Assembly (NCBI RefSeq): GCF_004135405.1
Contig: NZ_CP035491.1
Coordinates: 682,001 to 746,000 of the forward strand
From: Agromyces protaetiae
Lineage (GTDB): Bacteria; Actinomycetota; Actinomycetes; Actinomycetales; Microbacteriaceae
Direction: 5' to 3'
Length of the DNA stretch: 64,000 nucleotides
The notes beneath the pieces were generated by a model. It had not been told where the DNA came from. It ran no database searches and saw only the letters and a program-made list of their open reading frames with translations. Position numbers and translations under genes: made by a program. Each line of letters opens with the position of its first letter. Within the stretch, counting starts at the first letter, position 1. Of the stretch, positions 55,303 through 63,634 are shown piece after piece.

Positions 55303-55950
55303 TCAGATCGTGCGCGGCGCGATCGCGAGGTTCGCCTCTAGCTCCTGCGCGTTCTGCCGCGAGACGTACGCGGGCCGGTCGCGCTCGACGCGCCAGCTCT
55401 CGGAGAGCGGACCGATGTTCACGGAGTCGTACCCGAACTCGTCGTAGAGCGCGGTCACGAACTCGGCCGCCTCGGGGAAGTCGCTCGCCGTCGCGAGGGC
55501 GCGCCGATCGGGCGTTCCCGCAGGTGCGCCCGTCGTGAGGATCTCGTCCGACCGGATGTTGTTGAACGCCTTCGCGACCTTCGCGCCGACGAGATGCTCC
55601 TGCAGCAGGCCCGACACCGTCGCACGGCCCTCGTCGAGGGCTTCGACGTGGCCGTCGCGCTCCCAGTAGTAGTTGTCCGTGTCGATGACGATCTTCCCCG
55701 CGAGCGGTGCGGCGGGCACGCCCTCGATGTCCTTGAAGGGCACGGCGACGATGACGACCTCGCCCGCCTCCGCGGCCTCCTCGGCTGTCGCGGCGCGAGC
55801 CAGCGGGCCGAGCTCTGCGACGAGTTCGGCGAGGGTCTCGGGGCCGCGCGAGTTGGCGATGACGACCTCGTGGCCGCGCTCGACGAGGCCCTTCGCGAGC
55901 GTGCCGCCGATGTGCCCTGCGCCGATGATTCCGAATCGTGTTGTGGTCAT
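55303..55950 (-). CDS. NADP-binding oxidoreductase, F420-dependent NADP reductase-like
   Basis: 215 residues from ATG 55950. FGIIGAGHIGGTLAKGLVERGHEVVIANSRGPETL binds NADP (Ser-Arg after the second strand), followed by VVIVAVPFKDIEGVP. It belongs to the small Npd/F420-reductase-like group acting on F420 or an unknown ligand. Divergent from the epimerase gene. Confidence 0.85.
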   Translation of the reverse strand: MTTTRFGIIGAGHIGGTLAKGLVERGHEVVIANSRGPETLAELVAELGPLARAATAEEAAEAGEVVIVAVPFKDIEGVPAAPLAGKIVIDTDNYYWERDGHVEALDEGRATVSGLLQEHLVGAKVAKAFNNIRSDEILTTGAPAGTPDRRALATASDFPEAAEFVTALYDEFGYDSVNIGPLSESWRVERDRPAYVSRQNAQELEANLAIAPRTI

Positions 55951-56018
55951 ACCAACGGCGAACGCGCGGGGCGGCAATGACATTCCACCCGTTTGCCACT
56001 TCGTGTCACGATGACGTC

Positions 56019-57026
56019 ATGAGCAGCTCTCGCATCCTCTTCATCGGCGGCACCGGCACCATCAGTTCGGCGTGCGTGAAGCGCGCGGTCGCCGTCGGAC
56101 ACGACGTGACCGTGTTGAATCGCGGCGGCACGTCGGCCGAGCGGCCGCTGCCCGAAGGCGTTCGCGAGGTCGTCGCCGACATCCGGGATGCCTCGGCCGC
56201 GCGTGCGGCGATCGACGCCGCCGAACGCGACGGCGGCGCCTTCGACGTCGTCGCCGACTTCGTCGCGTTCACGACCGGGCACATCGAGACCGACTTCGAG
56301 CTCTTCGAGGGCCGTGTCGGCCAGTACGTCTTCATCAGTTCGGCGTCGGCCTACCAGACGCCGCCGTCGCGCCTGCCCGTGACCGAGTCGACGCCGCTCC
56401 GCAACCCGTATTGGCAGTACTCGCGCGAGAAGATCGCGTGCGAAGACCTCCTCGTGGGCGCGTACCGCGACCGCGGCTTCCCCGCCACGATCGTCCGCCC
56501 CTCGCACACCTACGACCGCACCCGCCTGCCGACCCTCGGCGGCTGGACCGACATCGCGCGCATGCGCGCCGGCAAGCCCGTCGTCGTCCACGGCGACGGC
56601 ACGAGCCTCTGGACGGTCACCGACGCGCGCGACTTCGCCGTCGCGTTCGTCGGGCTCCTGCACAACCCCGTCGCGGTCGGCGACGTCTTCCACATCACGA
56701 GCGACCACGCCCCGACGTGGAACCAGATCTACGGATGGCTCGGGGCCGCCGCCGGCGTCGAACCCGAACTGGTGCACGTGGCGAGCGACACCATCGCGGC
56801 CGTCCACCCCGAATGGGGCCCGGGCCTCGTCGGCGACAAGTCGAACTCGATGGTGTTCGACAACTCCAAGGTCAAGGCGCTCGTCCCCGAGTTCACCACG
56901 ACGATGACGTTCGACCGCGCCGCCCGCGAGATCATCGACTGGTACGACGCGCACCCCGAGGCGCAGGTCGTCGACCCCGTCGCCGACGCCGCGTTCGAGC
57001 GGATCCTCGCGCTGCCGCGCGGCTGA
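56019..57026 (+). CDS. NAD-dependent epimerase/dehydratase family protein
   Basis: 335 residues from ATG 56019. Extended SDR: FIGGTGTISSACVKRAV, FISSASAYQTPP and the YSREKIACEDLL lysine region; here the Tyr-x3-Lys is Y-S-R-E-K. GPGLVGDKSNSMVFDNSKVKAL is typical of the actinobacterial NAD-dependent epimerases near carbohydrate esterases. Probably sugar-nucleotide related. TGACGTCA lies directly before the start. Confidence 0.87.
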   Translation: MSSSRILFIGGTGTISSACVKRAVAVGHDVTVLNRGGTSAERPLPEGVREVVADIRDASAARAAIDAAERDGGAFDVVADFVAFTTGHIETDFELFEGRVGQYVFISSASAYQTPPSRLPVTESTPLRNPYWQYSREKIACEDLLVGAYRDRGFPATIVRPSHTYDRTRLPTLGGWTDIARMRAGKPVVVHGDGTSLWTVTDARDFAVAFVGLLHNPVAVGDVFHITSDHAPTWNQIYGWLGAAAGVEPELVHVASDTIAAVHPEWGPGLVGDKSNSMVFDNSKVKALVPEFTTTMTFDRAAREIIDWYDAHPEAQVVDPVADAAFERILALPRG

Positions 57027-57032
57027 GCGCCG

Positions 57033-58013
57033 CTACTCGACCGGCGCCGCGAGTCGCGCCGCGAGCCACTCCGCTTGCCGCTGCCACTGCACGGCCTGCC
57101 CGCCCTCGTGCTCGTTGAAGGCGTACTCGACGACCTCGGCTCCGACGCCCCACCGGTTCGCGGCCGCGTACACCGTCGAGGGCGGACAGATCGGGTCGAG
57201 GAGCGCGACCGAGAAGAGTGCCGGCGCCGTCGCGCGGAGCGCGAAGTTCGCCCCGTCGAAGTACGACAAGGTGCGGAGCACCCGCTCCGAGGCATCCCGA
57301 TGCACCGACAGGTAGCGCACGACCTCGTTGTACGGGTCGCGGTCGGTGAAGCCGACCGCGCGCTCGAAGTGGCAGAGAAACGGCACGTCGGGCATCGCGG
57401 CGACGAGCCCCTCGCTGAGCCCTGCGGCGGCGATCGCGATGCCGCCGCCCTGGCTGATGCCCGTGACGGCAACGCGCGACTCGTCGACGGCGTCGAGCGA
57501 GCGGACGGCGTCGACGGCGAGCGCGGCGTCGGTGAAGACACGCCGGTAGTAGTACTCGGCGGGGTCGTGGATGCCTCGCGTCATGAACCCGGGACTCGAG
57601 GCGCCCGTGCCGTGCGGGTCGGGAGTGTCGCCGCCCGCGCCCCAGCCGCTGCCCTGCCCGCGCGTGTCCATGAGGAACCACGCGTAGCCCGCCACGGCCC
57701 AGCCGAGCCGCTCGTGCGGGAGCCCGCGGCCTCCGCCGTAGCCGAGGTACTCGACGATCGTCGGGAGCGGCGCGGTCGCGCCGGCCGGCACGATGAACCA
57801 GCCCGAGACGCGGTCGCCGCCGAAGCCGCTGAACTTCACGTCGTAGACGTCGACGAGCGTGAGCGGCGAGTCGATCTTCGTGAGCGTCGGCGGGGTCGCG
57901 AGCGCGCGCGATTCGGCGAGGGTCGTGCGCCAGAACTCGTCGAAGTCGGCGGGTTCGGCGATCTCGGGGCGGTACGCCCGCAGCTCCGCGGGCGCCAGGT
58001 CGAAGCGAGGCAT
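57033..58013 (-). CDS. CE7 acetylxylan esterase/cephalosporin-C deacetylase
   Basis: 326 residues from ATG 58013. FDLAPAELRAYRPEIAEPADFDEFW is the CE7 start; the triad is Ser187 (GISQGGG), Asp273 (LLDPICPP) and His302 (NEHEGG). Removes acetyl groups from short xylo-oligosaccharides and antibiotics; cytosolic. Convergent with the epimerase, 6 nt apart. Confidence 0.93.
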   Translation of the reverse strand: MPRFDLAPAELRAYRPEIAEPADFDEFWRTTLAESRALATPPTLTKIDSPLTLVDVYDVKFSGFGGDRVSGWFIVPAGATAPLPTIVEYLGYGGGRGLPHERLGWAVAGYAWFLMDTRGQGSGWGAGGDTPDPHGTGASSPGFMTRGIHDPAEYYYRRVFTDAALAVDAVRSLDAVDESRVAVTGISQGGGIAIAAAGLSEGLVAAMPDVPFLCHFERAVGFTDRDPYNEVVRYLSVHRDASERVLRTLSYFDGANFALRATAPALFSVALLDPICPPSTVYAAANRWGVGAEVVEYAFNEHEGGQAVQWQRQAEWLAARLAAPVE

Positions 58014-58019
58014 TCCGTC

Positions 58020-58025
58020 AGCGTA
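58020..58025 (-). promoter_or_regulatory. -10 hexamer TACGCT, leaderless start of the CE7 esterase
   Basis: On the minus strand TACGCT, 6 nt, ATG 58013. Confidence 0.55.
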
Positions 58026-58110
58026 TTCGAGCGGCGGAGGCCTCGGGGGCGGATGTCTCGGGCGTGCGCTACGCTCACCCGCTCGGCGCGTCCGCCCCCT
58101 CCACCCCTCG

Positions 58111-58216
58111 CCGAAGTCGCTCAAAGTGTCGGCATTCGCCTCCGGAAACGACCATTTGCGCGACTTCGCGGGAAAGCGGAAGGGGAGGAAATGAGAGAGA
58201 AGCGGGAGAAAGGCCG
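58111..58216. other. hairpin-forming and purine-rich intergenic segment
   Basis: CGAAGTCGC (58111-58119) and GCGACTTCG (58159-58167) pair perfectly around 39 nt. Right after comes a 45-bp tract that is nearly all A/G on the plus strand (58168-58213), very unlike the rest of the window. It lies between the CE7 esterase start and the glycosylase stop, both on the minus strand. It may be a terminator with a pyrimidine-rich tail for the glycosylase transcript. Confidence 0.5.
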
Positions 58217-58217
58217 G

Positions 58218-59147
58218 TCAGCGGGCGCGGTGGTCGACGAACTCCATGCGTGGGCCGCGGCGCGGGCGGCCGCGGAGGCCCGCGGCGCCGAGCAACCGGA
58301 TGACCCGGTAGCGGTGACCGGCCCAGGGCGCGAGCGCCTCGAGCATCTCGTCGTCGGTCATGTCGCGGCCCGCGAGGGCGTGGCCGACGTAGTTCGCCAG
58401 GTGGTAGTCGCCGACCGAGACGGCGTCGGCGTCGCCGAGGGCTCGTTGGGCGACCTCGGCCGCCGTCCACGGGCCGACGCCCGGGAAATGGGTGAGCCTC
58501 GCCGCGGCGTCGGCGGGAGACATCCGCGCCGCTTCGTCGATGCGCGACGCGAACCGCGCGGCGTGCGAGATCGTCGCGGAGCGACGCGGGTCGACGCCCG
58601 CACGGTGCCATTCCCACACCGGCACGACCGCCCACACCTCGGGAGTGGGCGAGACGCGCATCGGCCGCGGCGTCGGCCCGGGCGCGACCTCGCCGAACCG
58701 GTTGAGCAGGTGTCGCCACGACGCGTGCGCCTGCAGCGTGATGACCTTCTGCTCGAGGATCGCGGGCACGAGCGCCTCGAACACCGCGGCCGTGCGCGGG
58801 ATGCGGAGGCCGGGATTCCGCCGGTGCGCGTCGCGCAGCACGTCGAGGATCGGGTCGAAGTCGGACGTGTCGTCGCGCTCGCCCACGAGCTCGGGCGCCT
58901 GCGCGACGACGTCGCCGGCCCCCGGCCCCCACCCTTCGGCGCGGACGCGCCCCTCGGGCAGTTGCGTGAGCCGCAGCGTCGCGAGCCCCGACGACGTGCG
59001 CGTCGCCCGCCAGATCGACCCCGAGGCATCCGTCATGAACGACGGGTCGCCCGGACCGCGGCGCAGGCTCCCGACGGTCTGGCGCAGATCGGTCGGATGC
59101 GTCGGCGCCCACTCTGCGGCATGCTCGGCGATCACGGGGTCAAGCAT
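58218..59147 (-). CDS. DNA-3-methyladenine glycosylase (AlkA/HhH-GPD)
   Basis: 309 residues from ATG 59147. The helix-hairpin-helix LTHFPGVGPWTAAEVAQRALG and the catalytic Asp in AVSVGDYHLANYVG are clear, and the helix before them carries LEQKVITLQAHASWRHLL. Removes alkylated purines in base-excision repair. The frame continues upstream without family residues, hence the chosen start. Confidence 0.9.
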   Translation of the reverse strand: MLDPVIAEHAAEWAPTHPTDLRQTVGSLRRGPGDPSFMTDASGSIWRATRTSSGLATLRLTQLPEGRVRAEGWGPGAGDVVAQAPELVGERDDTSDFDPILDVLRDAHRRNPGLRIPRTAAVFEALVPAILEQKVITLQAHASWRHLLNRFGEVAPGPTPRPMRVSPTPEVWAVVPVWEWHRAGVDPRRSATISHAARFASRIDEAARMSPADAAARLTHFPGVGPWTAAEVAQRALGDADAVSVGDYHLANYVGHALAGRDMTDDEMLEALAPWAGHRYRVIRLLGAAGLRGRPRRGPRMEFVDHRAR

Positions 59148-59212
59148 GCACCCCGCTCCTGACAGCGACACCCACGCGAGCGCCGCGCCTTGACGGCCGG
59201 GCACCCCGACCG

Positions 59213-59218
59213 TAGATT
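59213..59218 (+). promoter_or_regulatory. -10 hexamer TAGATT, leaderless start at 59226
   Basis: TAGATT, 7 nt, ATG 59226. Confidence 0.6.
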
Positions 59219-59225
59219 CCGGCGC

Positions 59226-59861
59226 ATGGGGAAACTGCACGTCGACCTGTTCATGACGCTCGACGGCGTCGTCCAAGCGCCCGGCGGGCCCGACGAAGAC
59301 CCCGAGGGCGGGTTTCCGTTCGGCGGCTGGCAGGCGCCCATGTTCGACGACGAGGTCGGCGCGAGCGTCGACGAGGGCATCCAGCGGCTCGACGCGCTCC
59401 TGCTCGGCCGGAAGACCTACGACATCTTCGCCGGGTACTGGCCGACGGCCGAGATCGACGGCGAGATCGCCGAGATCTTCAATCGCGTGCCGAAGTACGT
59501 CGCGTCGCGCTCACCCCTCGAGCTCACGTGGGCGGGAACCGAGCAACTCGGCGACGACGTCGCGGCCGAGGTCGAGCGCATCAAGGGGCTGCACGACGAG
59601 ATCCACGTGATCGGCAGCTCCGACCTCCTGCAGAGCCTCCTCGCGTACGACCTCGTCGACCGGCTCAACCTGTGGGTGTACCCGATCACGCTCGGCATCG
59701 GGAAGCGCGCGTTCGGCGAGGGGGTGATCCCGGCGAAGTTCGCGCTCGACGCGCCGCCCCTCGCAGGATCGAGCGGAGCGCTCGTACTGCACTACTCGCG
59801 CGTGCCCGGAACGCCCGAGACGGGCGACATGACCGACCCCGCGGAACGATCCGCCGAGTGA
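59226..59861 (+). CDS. dihydrofolate reductase-fold (RibD C-terminal-like) protein
   Basis: 211 residues. KLHVDLFMTLDGVVQAPGGPDEDP, LLGRKTYDIFAGYWP and HVIGSSDLLQSLLAYDLVDRLNLWVYP are family landmarks. Same superfamily as the gene at 8369 but a different branch. NADPH-dependent reductase of unknown substrate. Confidence 0.88.
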   Translation: MGKLHVDLFMTLDGVVQAPGGPDEDPEGGFPFGGWQAPMFDDEVGASVDEGIQRLDALLLGRKTYDIFAGYWPTAEIDGEIAEIFNRVPKYVASRSPLELTWAGTEQLGDDVAAEVERIKGLHDEIHVIGSSDLLQSLLAYDLVDRLNLWVYPITLGIGKRAFGEGVIPAKFALDAPPLAGSSGALVLHYSRVPGTPETGDMTDPAERSAE

Positions 59862-59991
59862 GGCATCCGTTCACGCAGATTCATTGCGCTCACATCGAGG
59901 ATGCGCAGGATACCTGCACAGAGAACCGGATCGTGTGCGGAGCGTTGCGCGTACCCTCGGATGAGTTTGCTTCAGAACGAGAGGATGCCTC

Positions 59992-61425
59992 GTGACCGCC
60001 GATTCCACGACGACCGCCGCCGCAGGCGCGGCGCCAGAGGCATCCGCCCGACCGCTCGCCGACCGCATGCACGAGGTGACCTCCGAGAACGAGCGCATCG
60101 TCGACCTCGTGCTCGACTACTCGCGCCGCCGGATCCTCTCGAGCGACACCCCGCTCGACAAGCCCGAGACCGAGGCCGAGCTGCAGCGCCTCGCGGGCCG
60201 CACGATCTCCGAGAAGGGCCTCGGAGCCGACCGTGCCCTGTCGATCTTCGAGCACGTGCTCGCGCCCGCGTGCATCACGACCGACCACCCGCAGTACCTC
60301 TCGTTCATCCCGCTCGCGCCCACGAAGGCCGCGACGGCGTTCGACCTCGTCGTCTCGGCGAGCGCCCTCTACGGCGGCTCGTGGCTCGAGGGCGCGGGCG
60401 CCGTCCACGCCGAGAACGAGGTGCTCACGTGGCTCGCATCCGAGTTCGGGCTGCCGGCCGGCGCGGGCGGCGTGTTCGTGCAGGGCGGCACGCTCGGCAA
60501 CCTGTCTGCGCTCGTCGCCGCGCGTGAGGCGGCTCGCGCGCACCGTCTTGAGAACGGCACCGAACCGCCCGCACGCTGGAAGGTCGTGTGCTCGGTCGAG
60601 GCGCACTCCTCGATCGCGTCCGCCGGTCGCATCATGGACGTCGACGTCGTGCCCGTGCCGTCGGGCCCGTCGGGCGCGCTCGAAGGCAAGGCCGTGCGTG
60701 CCGCACTCGAGGAGCACGGGGCATCCGTCTTCGCCGTCGTCGCGACCGGAGGCTCGACGAACTTCGGCATCGTCGACGACATCGCCTCGATCGCCACACT
60801 CAAAGCCGACTACGACTTCTGGCTGCACATCGACGGCGCCTACGGGCTCGCCGCGATGCTCTCGCCGCTCGGGCGGCCGTACTTCGCAGGCGTCGAAGCC
60901 GCCGACTCGGTCATCGTCGACCCGCACAAGTGGCTCTTCGCGCCGTTCGACGCGTGCGCCCTCATCTACCGCGACCCCGAGCTCGGGCGCCGCGCGCACA
61001 CGCAGCACGCCGAGTACCTCGACACGCTGACCGAGTCGACCGAGTGGAGCCCGTCCGACTATGCGGCCCACCTCACGCGCCGGGCGCGCGGCCTGCCGTT
61101 CTGGTTCTCGCTCGCGACGTACGGCGCCGCCGCCTACCGCGACGCGATCTCGGCGTCGATCACGCTCGCGCATGACATCGCCCGGGAGATCGAACGGCGA
61201 GACGGGTTCACCCTCGTACGGCAGCCGCAGCTGTCGGTCGTCGTGTTCGAGCGCGACGGGTGGGAGAAGGCCGACTACGACCGCTGGTCGTCGCGGCTGC
61301 TCGACGAACAGCGCGCGTTCGTCGTGCCGAGCTCCCACGCGGGCCGCACGAACACGCGCTTCGCGATCGTGAACCCGCGGACGACGTTCGAGCACCTGAC
61401 GGCGATCCTCGACACGATGGCGTGA
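59992..61425 (+). CDS. PLP-dependent group II decarboxylase
   Basis: 477 residues, GTG start behind GAGAGG. HPQYLSFIPLAPTKAATAFDLVV, VFVQGGTLGNLSALVAAREAA and the PLP lysine K313 in VIVDPHKWLFAPFDACALIY match the glutamate/aromatic amino acid decarboxylase family. Decarboxylates an aromatic or acidic amino acid; the substrate is not resolved. Confidence 0.92.
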   Translation: MTADSTTTAAAGAAPEASARPLADRMHEVTSENERIVDLVLDYSRRRILSSDTPLDKPETEAELQRLAGRTISEKGLGADRALSIFEHVLAPACITTDHPQYLSFIPLAPTKAATAFDLVVSASALYGGSWLEGAGAVHAENEVLTWLASEFGLPAGAGGVFVQGGTLGNLSALVAAREAARAHRLENGTEPPARWKVVCSVEAHSSIASAGRIMDVDVVPVPSGPSGALEGKAVRAALEEHGASVFAVVATGGSTNFGIVDDIASIATLKADYDFWLHIDGAYGLAAMLSPLGRPYFAGVEAADSVIVDPHKWLFAPFDACALIYRDPELGRRAHTQHAEYLDTLTESTEWSPSDYAAHLTRRARGLPFWFSLATYGAAAYRDAISASITLAHDIAREIERRDGFTLVRQPQLSVVVFERDGWEKADYDRWSSRLLDEQRAFVVPSSHAGRTNTRFAIVNPRTTFEHLTAILDTMA

Positions 61426-61447
61426 GCGGGGCGCCCGGCTGCTCGCA

Positions 61448-61562
61448 AACTGACGACTGTCGAGTTCACGAACTGACGACTCAAGTTCTGATAAATTGAC
61501 GGGTACATCTGACGCGAATTGACGACTGTGATGCTCGCAGATTGACGACTCGAGAGGAGATC
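61448..61562 (+). repeat. five 23-bp tandem repeats with core TGACGACT
   Basis: Cores start at 61451, 61474, 61497, 61520 and 61543, exactly 23 bp apart. Four read TGACGACT, the third TGACGGGT. Each unit begins RAYTGACG; unit tails vary, but TGCTCGCA precedes both unit 1 and unit 5. The last unit runs into the AGGAG ribosome binding site of the ATPase gene, and TAAATT at 61492-61497 could be its -10. Iteron-like or operator-like array. Confidence 0.9.
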
Positions 61563-61567
61563 AGGCC

Positions 61568-62800
61568 ATGCCGTACATCCGACGGGTCGCTGACGGCGAA
61601 CTGGACGCCGCCCTCGAGCGGGCAGGCGCGGTTCTCATCGAGGGGCCGAAGGCGTGCGGGAAGACCGCGACTGCGAGCCGACGCGCAGCGAGCTCCGTCC
61701 GACTCGACACCGACCCTTCCGTGCCGGGCCAGATCTCCGTCGATCCGGCACTCGTCCTCGAGGGGGCACTCCCCCGTCTCCTCGACGAATGGCAGCTCTA
61801 CCCCGAGCTCTGGAACGCCGTCCGCCGCGCCGTGGATGACTCCGGCGAACGAGGGCAGTACCTCCTCACCGGATCCACCGCCCCGGCCGCAGATGCGATC
61901 CGCCATTCCGGAGCCGGCCGCTTCGCTCGGCTTCGAATGCGCACCATGTCACTGTATGAATCCGGAGATGCCGATGGGCGCGTCTCGCTCGAGGCACTGC
62001 TCGGCGGGGAAGCACCGCGCGCCGGCAACTCGCGGCTCGATCTCGACGGGGTCCTCCGGCGCCTCGCTCGCGGCGGATGGCCCGGGCTCGCAGATCTCGA
62101 CGACGACTCGGCCATCGACAGCGTCCGCGACTACGTGGACACCGTCGCAACCGTCGACGTGGACAACGCCGGCAAGGTTCGCGACCCTCGAAGGGTTCGA
62201 CGCCTCATGGGCGCCCTCGCACGCAACGTCGGCACCGAGGCGTCGATATCCACACTCGCCCGCGACGAAGCCTCACTGTCGCGCGACGCGGTTCGGGAGT
62301 ACCTCGACGCACTCACGCGAATCTTCGTGGTCGAGGACCAACCCGCGTGGTCGGCACACCTCCGTTCCTCGGCGACGCTCCGCCAGGAGCCGAAGCGGCA
62401 TCTCTCCGACCCATCGCTTGCGCTCGCGCTCGTCGGCGGCGACGCACGAGCACTGCGCAAGGATCTGGGTTACGCCGGTCAGCTGTTCGAGTCGCAGGTC
62501 GTGCACGATCTGCGGGTCCTCGCGCAGCCCCTCGGTGGAGCGGTCTCCCACGCACGAGACTCCGCCGGCCGGGAAGTCGATGCGATCATCCAACTCCGGA
62601 ACGGGACGTGGGCGGGGTTCGAGATGAAGCTCGGCGCTTCCACCGAGACCGTCGACGTCGGCGCCGCCTCCCTCCTCGCGTTCGCGAAGAACGTGGACAG
62701 CGACATCCGACCCGTGCTCACCGTGGTCACGGCCACTGGAGCCTCGTATCGTCGTGCTGACGGGGTGAACGTCGTCGCGATCGGATCGCTCGGTCCCTAA
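61568..62800 (+). CDS. AAA ATPase with DUF4143 domain
   Basis: 410 residues. P-loop GPKACGKTATA at about 27-37; Walker B-like ALPRLLDEWQLYPELW near 68-83; sensor-like YLLTGSTAP near 98. The DUF4143 nuclease-like C-terminus has LFESQVVHDLRVLAQ, the EVDAIIQ strand and FEMKLG (Asp/Glu-x-Lys), as in PD-(D/E)XK folds. These predicted ATPases are widespread, often sporadic, with unknown role. The 23-bp repeats run up to its ribosome binding site. The gene has no copy of the window-wide 9-mer. Confidence 0.92.
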   Translation: MPYIRRVADGELDAALERAGAVLIEGPKACGKTATASRRAASSVRLDTDPSVPGQISVDPALVLEGALPRLLDEWQLYPELWNAVRRAVDDSGERGQYLLTGSTAPAADAIRHSGAGRFARLRMRTMSLYESGDADGRVSLEALLGGEAPRAGNSRLDLDGVLRRLARGGWPGLADLDDDSAIDSVRDYVDTVATVDVDNAGKVRDPRRVRRLMGALARNVGTEASISTLARDEASLSRDAVREYLDALTRIFVVEDQPAWSAHLRSSATLRQEPKRHLSDPSLALALVGGDARALRKDLGYAGQLFESQVVHDLRVLAQPLGGAVSHARDSAGREVDAIIQLRNGTWAGFEMKLGASTETVDVGAASLLAFAKNVDSDIRPVLTVVTATGASYRRADGVNVVAIGSLGP

Positions 62801-62853
62801 TCCGAACGCCCGCACACGGAAGACCACGGACGCGCGGGCGCGGAGCGCCGGGT

Positions 62854-62859
62854 TACCCT
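62854..62859 (+). promoter_or_regulatory. -10 hexamer TACCCT, leaderless start at 62867
   Basis: TACCCT, 7 nt, GTG 62867. Confidence 0.6.
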
Positions 62860-62866
62860 GGTCTCC

Positions 62867-63538
62867 GTGCATGAGGAACGGGGCGCAAGGGTCGCCCGGG
62901 GTGCGGCGGTCGCGGGTGTGGCGACGTTCGTCGCGTCGCTCGCGCACACCCTCGGCGGCGGGCTCGCGCCCGGACCGCTCGCGGTGGCGCTCGCGCTCGC
63001 GTTCTCGGTGCCGTTCTCGATTCTCGCCGTGGGCGGCAAGCGGTTCCGCCTGGCACGCGCCGGTTTCGCGGCGGTCGCCGCGCAGCTCGCGCTGCACACG
63101 CTGTATTCGCTCGGCTCGGGTGTTCCCGGCACGGGCGCCGGTTCGGTCGTCATGCAGCAGGCGGATGCCTCGGGGTCGGCCCTCCACGAACACCACGCCG
63201 CCGTCACGTCGTGGGCGTCGACCATGCCGACGATGGGCACGCCGAGCCTGCACGCCGCCGACCACGTCGACCACTTCGGCCCGTGGATGCTCGTCGCCCA
63301 CGCGGTCGCGGCGCTCGCGACGATCGGGGTCATCTGGCTGACCGTGCACGCGGTTTCGGTGCTCGCGGCCGCGGCCCGAGGCATCCGGATCGCCTTCGCC
63401 CTCGTCACCGCGACCCTCGCACCGCATCCGCTCGCCGCGCGCGCGGACGCCTTCGACCGTGCCGCCCCGTCGCTCCGCGACCGGCATCTGCTCTCCTGGC
63501 GGCACCGCGGCCCGCCGCTCGTGCTCGCGGCCGCCTGA
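62867..63538 (+). CDS. membrane protein with histidine-rich loop
   Basis: 223 residues, GTG start. Four hydrophobic stretches (about 10-30, 36-55, 63-80, 138-165). The external loop between helices 3 and 4 carries HEHHAAVTSW, MPTMGTPSLHAADHVDHFGPW, a probable metal-binding region. It precedes a YcnI-family gene, and such membrane proteins are found with copper genes ycnI/copC/copD, so a role in copper handling is likely but inferred. Confidence 0.75.
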   Translation: MHEERGARVARGAAVAGVATFVASLAHTLGGGLAPGPLAVALALAFSVPFSILAVGGKRFRLARAGFAAVAAQLALHTLYSLGSGVPGTGAGSVVMQQADASGSALHEHHAAVTSWASTMPTMGTPSLHAADHVDHFGPWMLVAHAVAALATIGVIWLTVHAVSVLAAAARGIRIAFALVTATLAPHPLAARADAFDRAAPSLRDRHLLSWRHRGPPLVLAAA

Positions 63539-63634
63539 CGGCCGCCCCGCGACATCCACTCACCTTCGAGCGCGCCGACCGCGCGTCGCTTCTCCGACGC
63601 TGCCGCGCGCACACCTGTGCAGAGAGCAGACCCC

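Noticed and set aside
61448-61562. CRISPR array
   Set aside because: Only the 8-11 nt core is shared between units, there are no unique 30-nt spacers, and no cas gene is near.
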